A program made the position numbers and the translations under genes. The notes under the pieces were generated by a model. The model saw nothing but the letters and a program-made list of their open reading frames with translations, was not told the origin of the DNA and made no database searches. From assembly GCA_002102555.1 (NCBI GenBank), contig MCFL01000098.1:18973-82972 (forward strand): a stretch of 64,000 nt of DNA, read 5' to 3'. Below, piece after piece: positions 22,887 through 32,248 of this stretch (the first letter of the stretch is position 1; each line of letters opens with the position of its first letter). The DNA is from Catenaria anguillulae PL171. Taxonomy: Eukaryota > Blastocladiomycota > Blastocladiomycetes > Blastocladiales > Catenariaceae.

Positions 22887-22959
22887 TGGAGGTTAGGGGA
22901 ATCGAACCCCTGGCCTCACGCATGCGAAGCGCGCGCTCTACCATCTGAGCTAAACCCCC
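22887..22959 (-). tRNA. tRNA-Ala (CGC), right-arm copy
   Basis: Same sequence as 15035-15107, opposite orientation; all stems intact. Confidence 0.93.
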
Positions 22960-23109
22960 AGCTGTGCATTTGTCTCAAGCCACGCGCCAACACACCAAGT
23001 CCACCAAAGCAAGGTTTGTCCGTGGCCACCAAATCAGCTATCGGCGCCTTCCGCGAGCAAAACGCATTCCAAGGACCAAACCAAAAAGAACTGATGTTTC
23101 TCCTCGTCA

Positions 23110-23181
23110 AGGGGCCAGCCGGAGTTGAACCGGCGACCTATCGATCTGCAGTCGATTGCTCTACCACTGAGCTATAACCCC
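23110..23181 (-). tRNA. tRNA-Cys (GCA), right-arm copy
   Basis: Same sequence as 14813-14884, opposite orientation; all stems intact. Confidence 0.94.
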
Positions 23182-23580
23182 TGTTGGCTGCAAATCCCCA
23201 ATTCTTTACATGTTCCGCCAGAACACATTTGGAACAGTTTTGCGGTTATCCCGAGGCCCGTAGATCGATCCTTGCCTGCAACGCCGAAACTCGCTCCAGG
23301 AACCTTTTTTCTTTCCTTTTTGTTTCTTCTTGTTGTCTCTGTCGCCGGGAACAAACTTTGGCAAATTTTGTGGTTATCCCAAGGTCTCGAGATCGATACT
23401 TGGCCTCCACCTCCCAACGAGCCCCTTTTCTTTTGTTCTTCTGCACTTCGCTTGTATGAAACACAAAGGCTGTTGCTTACTTCTCGCCGCTGCATTCTGT
23501 CTGGCGTGCGAGCTCGCCTTTCTTTCCAGTGGAATCTATGAGTATATAAAGAGACTGCACTCAGTCGTATTCAAGAAGGT

Positions 23581-23652
23581 GGTTCCGTAGTGTAGTGGTG
23601 ATCACCCCGGACTTTGAATCCGGTAACCCGAGTTCGAACCTCGGCGGGACCT
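23581..23652 (+). tRNA. tRNA-Gln (TTG), right-arm copy
   Basis: Same sequence as 14342-14413, opposite orientation; followed by a TTTTT terminator. Confidence 0.94.
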
Positions 23653-23820
23653 TTTTGCTTTTCAATTCCCTTGCTCTGAACTTTGGCGCTTCGAGCAACC
23701 CCTTGTTTTTGCGGACCTCCTGCAGCTTGGCTTGGTTGGGGGTGGGGAGCACCTCTGACAGCAAGGTAAAAAAAAACATGACTTTCCTCAGAAAAACACA
23801 CACAAGAACCAAAAACAGTT

Positions 23821-23902
23821 TGGTGCGAGTGGGATTCGAACCCACGCGGATTGCTCCATAGGAACTTGAGACCTACGCCTTAGACCACTCGGCCATCACA
23901 CC
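23821..23902 (-). tRNA. tRNA-Leu (CAA), right-arm copy
   Basis: Same sequence as 14093-14174, opposite orientation; class II variable arm intact, no intron. Confidence 0.93.
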
Positions 23903-24454
23903 TTGTTATGCCAGTGATCGTCTCCCATCAACAAGTATTTAGTATGTCGACGGATACCTAAACAACAAACACTCTCTAAACAACAAACACTCTATTCTGC
24001 TCTGATCGGCTCGCTCGCTCGCTTACTCACTGCTAGACGCAATCCAGCCGACAGCCCATCAATCAAGAACCGCCAGAAATGGTTCGCACAAAAGCGAGCA
24101 GAGTGTGATAGTGTGATAACATTGTATGCTTGATGCGAACACAGCGAGACTCACCTGTTCGGTGGATGAATCGCGGCTGCCGTTACCGATTTTTCATGAT
24201 CCGTTGTGCGAGAACGAGCCGAATATCAATGGCAAACATCCCCGTCCGCCTCACGTCGTCTGTATCAGTCCCATTGCGTCGGAAAGTCAACCGTGAAAGA
24301 CTCGATTGCCCTGTTTTTATTCGCTAGGTATTCCATGCTGTGGTCAAGTGAGACAGGTGCTGCAGCCTGTCGATGTGAGCCACAATCGAAACCGTCTCTC
24401 AACAACAACAACCACAATTCTTTTTTTTTTTCCCAGCCACTGTCACTCACACAC

Positions 24455-26911
24455 TCAAGATGACTCCTCCTCAGCGCCGCCTGTAAACACATCTGGCCCC
24501 AACTCCTCGCTCACGGCCAAGTCACTCTCAACCGTCCGTTCCGCTGCGCGCCTCGCACTTGCCACAATCGCTGGCACCTGTCCCAGCTCGCACCCGTGCT
24601 CGCTCAACCCACCAACAAACACACCAACAAGCGTATCCCCAGCGCCAGTCACATTCTTCACCTTGACACCCCCCTTTTGCGGCCGGCTCCACCCAACCAC
24701 ATACATGGCATCCGACGCCAGCGCCTTGAACGCGCCTGCCCACGCCCACGACGCGTGCGCAACAAAAGGCTTCAACTCACCCGCCATCGACCAGCTCGCC
24801 TTGGGCTCGCGGAAATCCCGCGTCAACCGCTCAATGTACACAACACCTTGGGCCCCACACTTGATGAGCAACCGTGGAATCCGATCCGTAACAACCAGCG
24901 CCGAGCCCATGACCGAATCAATCAGCTCGGGAACCCCCATGCCACCGTCTTCGTTATTGTCGCCCGCCGCCGCCTGCGTCGCTGACTTGACGCCCTCAAT
25001 CGGAATCTCTTGCACAAGCGCGTCATTGACATGCTCGGGCCACGCCCGATTGTGCGCCTCCCGCCACGCATTCGCCATCGCCTCCAGTTCGGCCGTATTC
25101 GGCGTCGCATAAGTCACCCCACCTCGCAGCCACGGCATCGCCGTCGATTTCGGAATCGATGTCGGCTCGAAAATCACAGGCGCTGGAACCTTGGACGTTG
25201 CACATGCGTCCACAACGGCACCAAACACCTTGTCATCCACGTTGCCATCCACCACAACAAGTGACGCACGGCTCTCAGAAACAAGCTTGCACGCACGATC
25301 AGCCGTCACTTGCGACTTGAGGATATCCATGTCGGCAACCGCAGTCACCAGCTCGCCTTGACCCGTGTGCAATGCCGAATACACTGCCGTGCGAGCATCA
25401 CACGCCTGAATCACGCCATGCGTCGCCAACCCAAGCTGGGCCATCGACTGCACCAGCATGCTACCCGCAACATCACCACCCGTCGCCGACACAAGCACAG
25501 GATTCGCCCCCGGGCACACACGGTGCAACGCCTCCGTCATGTTGCGTGCAACACCTCCTGGTGTTTGCGTTACACGCCCAGGGTACGACGAACCAGACAC
25601 AAGTTCGGCAGAGGCGAGGGTCGACGTGATATCCATGACAAGGCCGCCAATGAGCACAGGACGCTTCTTGTTTTTGGTATCGTTGTTGTTGGTTGCCGGT
25701 GTGAACGCGGATGCAACTGCACTTGGGGAGGCTCCTGCGGACGCAACCCGCATCCGCGCCAAGGCAACCGCAATCTGCGCCCCAACCTTTGCATTGTTGC
25801 GAATCAATCCAATATTCGCTTCCAGGCTCTTTCCACCCGTCAATTCTGCCACCCGCGCGAGCAGAAACGGCGTTGCATCTTTGCCCGAAATGCCTTGCTC
25901 ATGCGACTCGCGCACCGCCTGGTCGACGGCACGTTGAATGAGATCTGCATCGGCGGCGTCTGGGTTGGGCACGGCAATCACGACGCCCGAGCGCAGATTG
26001 AGCGCGCGGTTGTGGTAAATGATGGAGGCACATTCGCCGATCGTGGGCGAGTGATTGGGGGAGACAAGGCCCGAGGTTGGCGTGTAAAAGGCAGGGAAGT
26101 CTGGAGTTGGAGCGTGGGTCGTGACAGTGACACCTTGGGTTTCCTAGATGGGACGTCCAAAAGTCAGTTTCGGTCATCAGCCTGCCCAAAATGAAGGACG
26201 TACAAGATATTCAAGAGTTTTCGGGATATCGAGAATGGACTTGACACCGGCGCAGATAACGGCGACCGGCGTGCGACCCTAGATGTATAATGCATCCTTA
26301 CGTTAGTCACGGTAAATGAAGCTCACCCACGTTTCGGCCAACAAGCTCTGACAACGCACCAGCTCGGTCAAATCGGCACTGACATCAAACGTCGTCTCGG
26401 CTCCGCGATGGACACCACCAATCCCGCCCGTCACAAAAACGTCAATCCCAGCCTTCTCGGCAACCACCATGGTTCCACTGACGGTCGTGGCTCCATTGCC
26501 CTTGCGTGCCAACACGGGCGCGAAGTCCCTCCTTGACGTCTTTGTAACCTGATCCCGCTTGAGCTGTCCCAAATGCATGAGCGCCTCGTCCGTCAATCCA
26601 ACATGCACTTGGCCATCGAGAATGGCAATCGTGGCAGGCTCTGCGCCGTTGTTGCGGATGATGCGCTCGACATCGCGGGCCGTGTCGACGTTTGCCGGAA
26701 AGGGCATGCCGTGGGTGATGATGGTGGACTCGAGGGCAACCACGGGCTTTTGCGAGTCAAGGGCCGCACGCACGGCGGGCGAGTACACAAATTGGGTTGC
26801 GGGTGTCGACAGGTGGCGGCGACCAACAACGGATCGCGTGAGGGCAATGCCCTGGCGGGTGCTCCAGCCAGCCATGAGCAGGCGGCGGGCGGCGGTCGAC
26901 GGGAATAACAT
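24455..26911 (-). CDS. Bifunctional pseudouridine-5'-phosphate glycosidase / pseudouridine kinase
   Basis: Degrades pseudouridine: the C-terminal PfkB-family kinase makes pseudouridine 5'-phosphate and the N-terminal glycosidase (PsuG/indigoidine synthase A-like) cleaves it to uracil and ribose 5-phosphate. Three exons, 26327-26911, 26204-26278 and 24455-26143, all phase 0, give about 782 residues. Glycosidase marks: VVALESTIITHGMPFPANVD, ATIAILDGQVHVGLTDEAL, SRRDFAPVLARKGNGATTVS, VFVTGGIGGVHRGAETTFDV, GVKSILDIPKTLEYL, NLRSGVVIAVPNPDAADADL. Kinase marks: PVLIGGLVMDITS, TPGGVARNMTEALHRV and the catalytic loop NVTGAGDTLVGVFVGGL. The first 35 residues (MLFPSTAARRLLMAGWSTRQ...) are Arg/Ser-rich with no acidic residue, a plausible mitochondrial presequence. 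The 3' half lies in the right arm and is duplicated, broken, at 12487-13541. Confidence 0.94.
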
Positions 26912-27368
26912 TGTGGATGTTGTGTCGTGTGTGTAAATATCCGTCGGGAGTTGTATTGCGGGACTGCTTCAGTTGCACATTCCCTGAGAGACAGAGAGGC
27001 GTTCTGTTGATTGTCCTTGCTCATCATGCTGTGGCTGTGTCACTCTCAGGCAATTTGTGTCGAAAAGCTCAGACCGCCAACGAATTCCATTTTCAACGCG
27101 GCACGGCACTCAAGCTCAAAGAGAGATACTCGCAGTTAAATACATGAGTCAAAATACAGTCAAGGTTTACTTACTTGGTGAATACGGCATGAGATACTCG
27201 GATACAAGAGGAGGTGGGAGACAAAAAGAAAAGCCGAAAGCGAAACAAAACAAATGTGTTTGGTGAAGAACCTCGTCATCAGAACACTTCCATCCGAGGT
27301 GTATCCGCTCTCGCTCGCCAATTCCGGCCCCCATTCAACACTCCTTCGCACGCCGTTGCACTCCACGC
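26912..27368. other. Intergenic, no gene seen
   Basis: 5' flank of the pseudouridine gene and 3' flank of SNU13. Purine-rich near 27210-27250; no RNA gene. Confidence 0.6.
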
Positions 27369-27842
27369 TTAGATGAGGAGCTTCTCAATGTTCTGCTTGA
27401 TGGTGTTGATCTGGGGCACCAAGTCCGAAGCAGCGTTGGTGGTGAAGGAGCACGAAATGACGGACCGCGAGACACCGCAAGCACGGCCAAGAGCAACCTT
27501 GGAGGGCACAAACACGTAGGGGACGTTCTTGTCCTCGCACAAGAGCGGCAAGTGCAACAAAATCTCAATCGGCTCGGCATCAGCGGCCATGACAATGAAC
27601 TCGGACACACCACGGTTGAGCGTCTTGGTCACCTCGTTGGCGCCCTTCTTGAGCTGCTTGTAGTGCGACGCCTGCTGGACTAGGTCCAAAATGGTGTTGG
27701 TGAGGGTCGCATCAGCGAGCGGGAAAGCCTTGGGGTTGGGGGTCGACTACAATGCATTGGTCGGGTCCAGGAGGGGTCAAGCGTCAACCAATGAGGCTCC
27801 ATTTTGAATTCTGCATTGAATGAATGGCCGTGTCCATACCAT
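27369..27842 (-). CDS. SNU13: SNU13 / 15.5K, U4 snRNA and box C/D snoRNA k-turn-binding protein
   Basis: Binds k-turns in U4 snRNA (U4/U6.U5 tri-snRNP) and in box C/D snoRNAs; nuclear and nucleolar. Exon 1 is only the ATG (27840-27842), directly followed by a GTATGG donor. Exon 2 (27369-27746) begins at TCG after ...TTGTAG and reads [20 protein letters not shown]. The joined protein is 126 residues, exactly the yeast length. Core L7Ae features are intact: [16 protein letters not shown] (RNA-binding helix), [53 protein letters not shown]. The one-codon first exon is inferred from the conserved [12 protein letters not shown] start and consensus splice sites. Confidence 0.96.
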
Positions 27843-28194
27843 GGTGGAATGTGGTGGATGCTGAGTGCTTTCGTGAGTTAAACCGTCGTCACTGATGGAT
27901 AGAGCTGAATCCAGCCGGCGCATTCTCGCAAGTTTCGACAGAGTCAGACCGCAGACCGTGCAGCAACAGAGAAAGTGCATTGCCAGTCACGTGACTTCAT
28001 CTGAGGCATCACACGCTGCTTGATTGCTTGTCCTCGCTTACCTACAACACTTGCAACACAGAACAAATCGTTCTGGTACCTGGAACCGTGTCCCGAGTGC
28101 CAAGTACATTGGAACATCGCGGATTTGGCCTGAATACACTGTAGCCATTGCAATTTATGCCCACTCACATTGACCCCATACAAGCCTCCTCACA
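27843..28194. other. Divergent promoter region SNU13 / seven-pass membrane protein
   Basis: 352 bp between outward-facing starts; no ORF or repeat of note. Confidence 0.6.
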
Positions 28195-29679
28195 ATGCCC
28201 AACCCCACCATTCCCGCATGGATTGCCACCGCGATATGGACCGTGAGCTTTCCCCTCTGCATCTACCCAATCTACCACCTGGTCCATGACCGCCGCAAAC
28301 ACACCAGGTCGAGCCTGGCCACAAGCCAGCAACTCAAATATGCTCACCACGAGCGGTGGCGCACATTTAACATCTTTCTGTGGTCGTTTATCGCATTATC
28401 ACACGTGGGGCTGATAGCCTACTCACTGCTCGCTGCCCTTGAATCCACCTGCTACGCGGGCCGCCCGCCAGACTATGGCCTGCAAAGCCACCTGCGCATG
28501 TGCCCAAAAAACCAACTCTTGTTTGCGCTCGACCTGGCAAACTTTGTCGTGTGCCCCATGTACCCGATCATGATTCTCGCAACTTACACGGACCTGAGCT
28601 TGATGCATCACCGGCGCGCGGGCAAGTGGTTGAAACGCTACCTGTTTCCGATTCTCGGCGGCATTCTGACCGTGCTGACGGGCGTGGTCATGACGGCCAA
28701 CATAGGTATTCGCGTGCACTTGGTGACGCCTGACCGCGAGTTGAGCGGCGCGGGACTCGCATTTCAGGTTTGGGCGCGTGCGTGGGCCAATGCAGTGTAT
28801 GCGACGTGGTTTGCCGTGTTGATCTTGGTGGCACTTGTATCCACCGTGTTGATCATGCGACTCCTGCCCATGTTGAGGCAAAGGTCGGAATCCACTCGGG
28901 TCATGGGTCGAGGAGCAGGCGGCCAAGCGAGGAGCAGTGAGCGGCCGCTCGGATCATTGCTGGCAGCCGGCAGCACTGGCGGTGGGAATGTCAGCAGCTT
29001 GGTGAAAAGCGTGTCAAAGGGAATGGTGTCGGGGCTTTTGAATCCATTGACGCTCAGCATCAGTCGCACTAGTACATCTGTTACTGCCACTGAAGATGCG
29101 GATACGACAAGGTCAAGTACAACAGTCCCAGCACCCACAGCAACCACCACCAGTGTCGCAACGAACGCTTACACAAACCGCCTCGTACAATGCCTTTCGC
29201 ACCTGCGGCTCGCGCTGGGATTGCTCGTCCTGACACTCCTCGCCATCACGGCAGTGACCATCGCCAATGTGCTGCCCACCGTGCTTTATGTGTGCGCAGG
29301 CTGGCTCTCAGGCCGCATCGTTTTCCTATGCCTGTTCCTGGCGACACGTGAGGTCAGGCACGCCGTGCTTTTGCGTCGCCATGTTCCAAACAAGCGCGAT
29401 GCTGGGACATTGGCGTTGAGTGCGTGGGAACCTGGCGTGGAGGGAGGTCAGGAAAGTGCCATGAGTCGGCAGTCGGCGACGGTCGGGCAATTGGGAACGT
29501 ATGACGATGGATATGGCGGGGACGGATGGGAGGTCAGAAGTGGAGTTGAGGTGCGAGTCGAGCTGGTAAGTGAGTACAGGGACACTGTTGGGAGCGAAAG
29601 TCGGTCCTCGAGTGGTCAGGAAGTGAACCGATTACGGTTGATGAGCGGTAAAGGCGGCAAAAATGGCAGGAAGTTTTGA
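28195..29679 (+). CDS. Seven-pass membrane protein, GPCR-like topology, unassigned family
   Basis: Single-exon, 494 residues, family not recognised. Hydrophobic segments at about 8-28, 57-82, 106-130, 147-170, 192-224, 338-362 and 366-388 predict seven membrane spans. The loop between spans 5 and 6 is very long (about 225-335) and Ser/Thr/Gly-rich, and a cytoplasmic-type C tail of about 100 residues is rich in Ser/Gly with scattered charges. Two Cys (in STCYAGRPPDYG and RMCPKN) lie in the loop between spans 2 and 3. Seven spans with a long third intracellular loop resemble a G-protein-coupled receptor, but I see no DRY or NPxxY motif, so a transporter-like or structural role is possible. Confidence 0.7.
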   Translation: MPNPTIPAWIATAIWTVSFPLCIYPIYHLVHDRRKHTRSSLATSQQLKYAHHERWRTFNIFLWSFIALSHVGLIAYSLLAALESTCYAGRPPDYGLQSHLRMCPKNQLLFALDLANFVVCPMYPIMILATYTDLSLMHHRRAGKWLKRYLFPILGGILTVLTGVVMTANIGIRVHLVTPDRELSGAGLAFQVWARAWANAVYATWFAVLILVALVSTVLIMRLLPMLRQRSESTRVMGRGAGGQARSSERPLGSLLAAGSTGGGNVSSLVKSVSKGMVSGLLNPLTLSISRTSTSVTATEDADTTRSSTTVPAPTATTTSVATNAYTNRLVQCLSHLRLALGLLVLTLLAITAVTIANVLPTVLYVCAGWLSGRIVFLCLFLATREVRHAVLLRRHVPNKRDAGTLALSAWEPGVEGGQESAMSRQSATVGQLGTYDDGYGGDGWEVRSGVEVRVELVSEYRDTVGSESRSSSGQEVNRLRLMSGKGGKNGRKF

Positions 29680-29813
29680 AAGTAGGATGTATTTCGTCGA
29701 AATGATTGATTCATTGGCCAGGAGCACTTGAGCAGAGTTGAAGAGAAAAAAAAAATGATTGAAGTCTGCAGCAGAGGAGCATTTGCAAGTCCAGCCGTCC
29801 ATTATCTGCCTTC

Positions 29814-30472
29814 TCACCATTCTTGGTCGCCCTCCTCTAACTCCATCACCATGCTCTCCCACCTCTCTGCATCCACCGCCTCCTCCTCGCCAAAACCAGC
29901 CCCATCCCCAACGCTAAACAACTTGTCTGATGGGCCGGAAAAGTAGTCGCGGTGGTCGGACGCGTCGTGGACAAGCACCATGGGCGAATGAAACGAGTCG
30001 TACAAGTGGTCGTTGGCTAGCACCGTGTCCAAGAGCGAGGCTTCGGCAATGTGCGAGGGTCCAACGGCAGACACATGTTCCTCATGGGAAAGCGCGCCCA
30101 CGGAGCGTAACGTGTCGGCGATGGACGCGGCGTGAAACGATGGACCAGATGACGAGAAGGCGGATACGTGCTGATCCTGTGGAAAGGCGGATGGCAATTG
30201 GGAATGAGGTAGGAGGTATAGGCAAAGGACACAAGCACCTGGGGATTGCGTACGGCGACCGAAGGAGCAACGGCAACTTCGTCCAAGCGGCGTGCAGTGA
30301 TTGCAAACTCGGTTTGTGGAATGAGCGGGACCAAGGCCGCCACGAGCTGGTCGTTGTGTGGGTGAGCAGCTTGAGAATGTGCAGTCGTGACCAGTGCCGC
30401 CATGAGCATCACGGCGAGTGACAATGGCACCAGGCTGGCATGAGTGACAGAGTGCATGGAGTACGATTTCAT
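29814..30472 (-). CDS. Small secreted or membrane-anchored hypothetical protein
   Basis: Not recognised. Two exons, 30239-30472 and 29814-30176, joined in phase 0 by a 62-bp GTGCTT...CACAG intron, give about 198 residues. The N terminus (HASLVPLSLAVMLMAALVTTAHS) is a good signal peptide with a likely cleavage after AHS. The mature part is polar with a strongly acidic C terminus (GFGEEEAVDAERWESMVMEL then EEGDQEW) and no Cys-rich pattern. The gene converges on the seven-pass protein at 28195-29679 (134 bp between stops). Confidence 0.6.
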
Positions 30473-30760
30473 GATTGCAGCAAACAGAAGCTATGGTGTC
30501 ATTTGCTCGGCAGAGGCGTAGTTGTGCACAAGAGCGTCGCACACATCGGTCATTGAAGAAGCATGGGAATGAATCTCTTATGCTTGACGTTTGCGTGTTT
30601 TCCGGGTGTGCGGACACTTTCAATGATGTGATCGGTGGCCCATTTCGTTGGTCGATCATGCATGGCCAGACTCTGAGCGGTATCGACCATTACATGATGC
30701 CAGACACAATTATTGTTATGGCGATTCCTCACCACAGTCTGCCGATAAATAAACACCGCC

Positions 30761-31519
30761 ATGTACCGCACTGCCATCTCCCGCATTTTCACCTCAACGG
30801 CACCGGCTATGTCGGCCGTGCGCCACCCGGTCCTCCAGGTCTTCATGTGCCGGGCTGCTGGTGTCGCTGCACTCACCCATGGCGCATCCTTGCTCGCCAC
30901 CAAGACACAGAGCTACGCAACCGCCACGGGACCCAAGGAAACCGACCAAGCCATTTCTCTTTTCAACGAAGGCAACCAAGCCCTTCAAGCCGACAAGCCG
31001 CATCTGGCCCTCGCAAAGTACTTGGAATCCATCCAACTGCATCCAACCGCCGAAGCCCTGTTTAATGCAGGCAACGTGTACCTGCAAATGGGCCGGCCCG
31101 AGGACGCCCTGCGCATGTACCAGCAATCGCTCGATCTTGCCGAGCACCCGGACACGCTCATCAACATGGCCAACGTGACTTTTCTCATTCAAAAGAACCC
31201 TGCCGGCGCAATGGACCTGTACCGGCGCGCGGCCAAGGCACACAAGGCCATGAGTGGCAATCCCATGTCTGAGGACGAGCGTAAGGCCCATGGCGAGATC
31301 TGGTTCAATTTCGGGTGTGTGGCCGATGCCGCGGCGTCGCAAATGACCTTGCCCGACAAGTTGGCCGAGGCCGTTGAGAGCTGGAATGAGGCAGAGTCGG
31401 CGTTTGGCAAGGCTGCAGCCAGGGGCATTGAGCGTGCAGACATGTTGCAGAAGAATGTGCAGATCAAGCGGGTGGCTAAGCTCAAGGAGTGGCAAAAGAA
31501 GGGTGCGGAATCCTCTTGA
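30761..31519 (+). CDS. Mitochondrial TPR-repeat protein
   Basis: Single-exon, 252 residues. The first 55 residues are Arg/Ala/Ser/Thr-rich without acidic residues (MYRTAISRIFTSTAPAMSAV...), fitting a mitochondrial presequence. TPR-like helical repeats follow: ISLFNEGNQALQADKPHLAL, ALFNAGNVYLQMGRPEDALR, TLINMANVTFLIQKNPAGAM. The C-terminal helix is charged and ends KLKEWQKKGAESS. TPRs act as protein-interaction scaffolds; the partner is not evident. The ATG at 30761 is the first in frame. Confidence 0.8.
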   Translation: MYRTAISRIFTSTAPAMSAVRHPVLQVFMCRAAGVAALTHGASLLATKTQSYATATGPKETDQAISLFNEGNQALQADKPHLALAKYLESIQLHPTAEALFNAGNVYLQMGRPEDALRMYQQSLDLAEHPDTLINMANVTFLIQKNPAGAMDLYRRAAKAHKAMSGNPMSEDERKAHGEIWFNFGCVADAAASQMTLPDKLAEAVESWNEAESAFGKAAARGIERADMLQKNVQIKRVAKLKEWQKKGAESS

Positions 31520-32248
31520 GGTGTCTATTGGGTTGTTTGGGGAGCCATTGTATAGTATGGTTATGATACAAGTATCTTTGTACGGTTGTTTACACTTTGC
31601 TATCCCTATTTGCGTTGCCCAGGATTCATGCTTGCCTTTCGGTTGGATCCGTACAAGGTCAGAAACATGTCGAATAAGGTCAAGGCAAAGCACAGGGATC
31701 GTGCAAGGCAGCAAAGCAGGGAGGAGGCTGGGCAAGAGAACAAGGGAAGCAGCAGTTGAATGTCTTAATACCGAGTTCATGTGTGGATACGCATTGATAA
31801 TCAAGGTCTTGACTCTTTGACTCTGGCACACTAAAAAATCAGCATGTGCTGGATTGGTGGGAAAACGAGTCGGGGGTCGAGTTTGACTTTGCCAGCGTGC
31901 GTCAAATGATGGATGAAAAGGATAAACAGGTTGATGATGAGTCTTGGGAATGATTAGAAGAGCAAAAGAGCAAGCGTTGATGGATAAATACAAGTCTCTT
32001 TCTGCTCCATTGATGACTCCTTGCGAGAGACACTTGAACAGAAAAGCGCGAACCCCGAAGCGTGGAGACCAGTCACGTGAGCGCGGCCTGGCTCGCATGC
32101 ATCCTGTTCTGTTCAGGCATCGCAACGACAGCCACCGCCAGATGAACCAACGAGTGCAAGCAATTGCAGTCCTATCGCACACACAAGCTTGCGCGCCGTC
32201 CAAAAAAAAACAACGCACGCACGCACGCACGAAAACGCACACGCAACC
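31520..32248. other. Intergenic, no gene seen
   Basis: Only antisense or scattered ORFs. An (ACGC)n-type simple repeat lies near 32215-32230, just upstream of PWP1. Confidence 0.6.

Larger units (their letters stand above)
21402..25511. repeat. Right arm of the 4.1-kb inverted repeat
   Basis: Reverse complement of 12487-16591. Its outer boundary (CCCCC at 25507-25511) falls in the middle of the kinase domain of the intact bifunctional gene, and its inner boundary (GCGACGAGCC at 21402) in an open frame. The right side therefore keeps the native outer context and is probably the parental copy. Confidence 0.95.

Noticed and set aside
12487-25511. Transposon with long terminal inverted repeats
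   Set aside because: Arms contain host tRNA genes and part of a metabolic gene; no transposase, integrase or target-site duplication seen.
30794-32242. 482-codon minus-strand ORF over the TPR gene
   Set aside because: Antisense shadow of the TPR frame; the remainder is low-information sequence.
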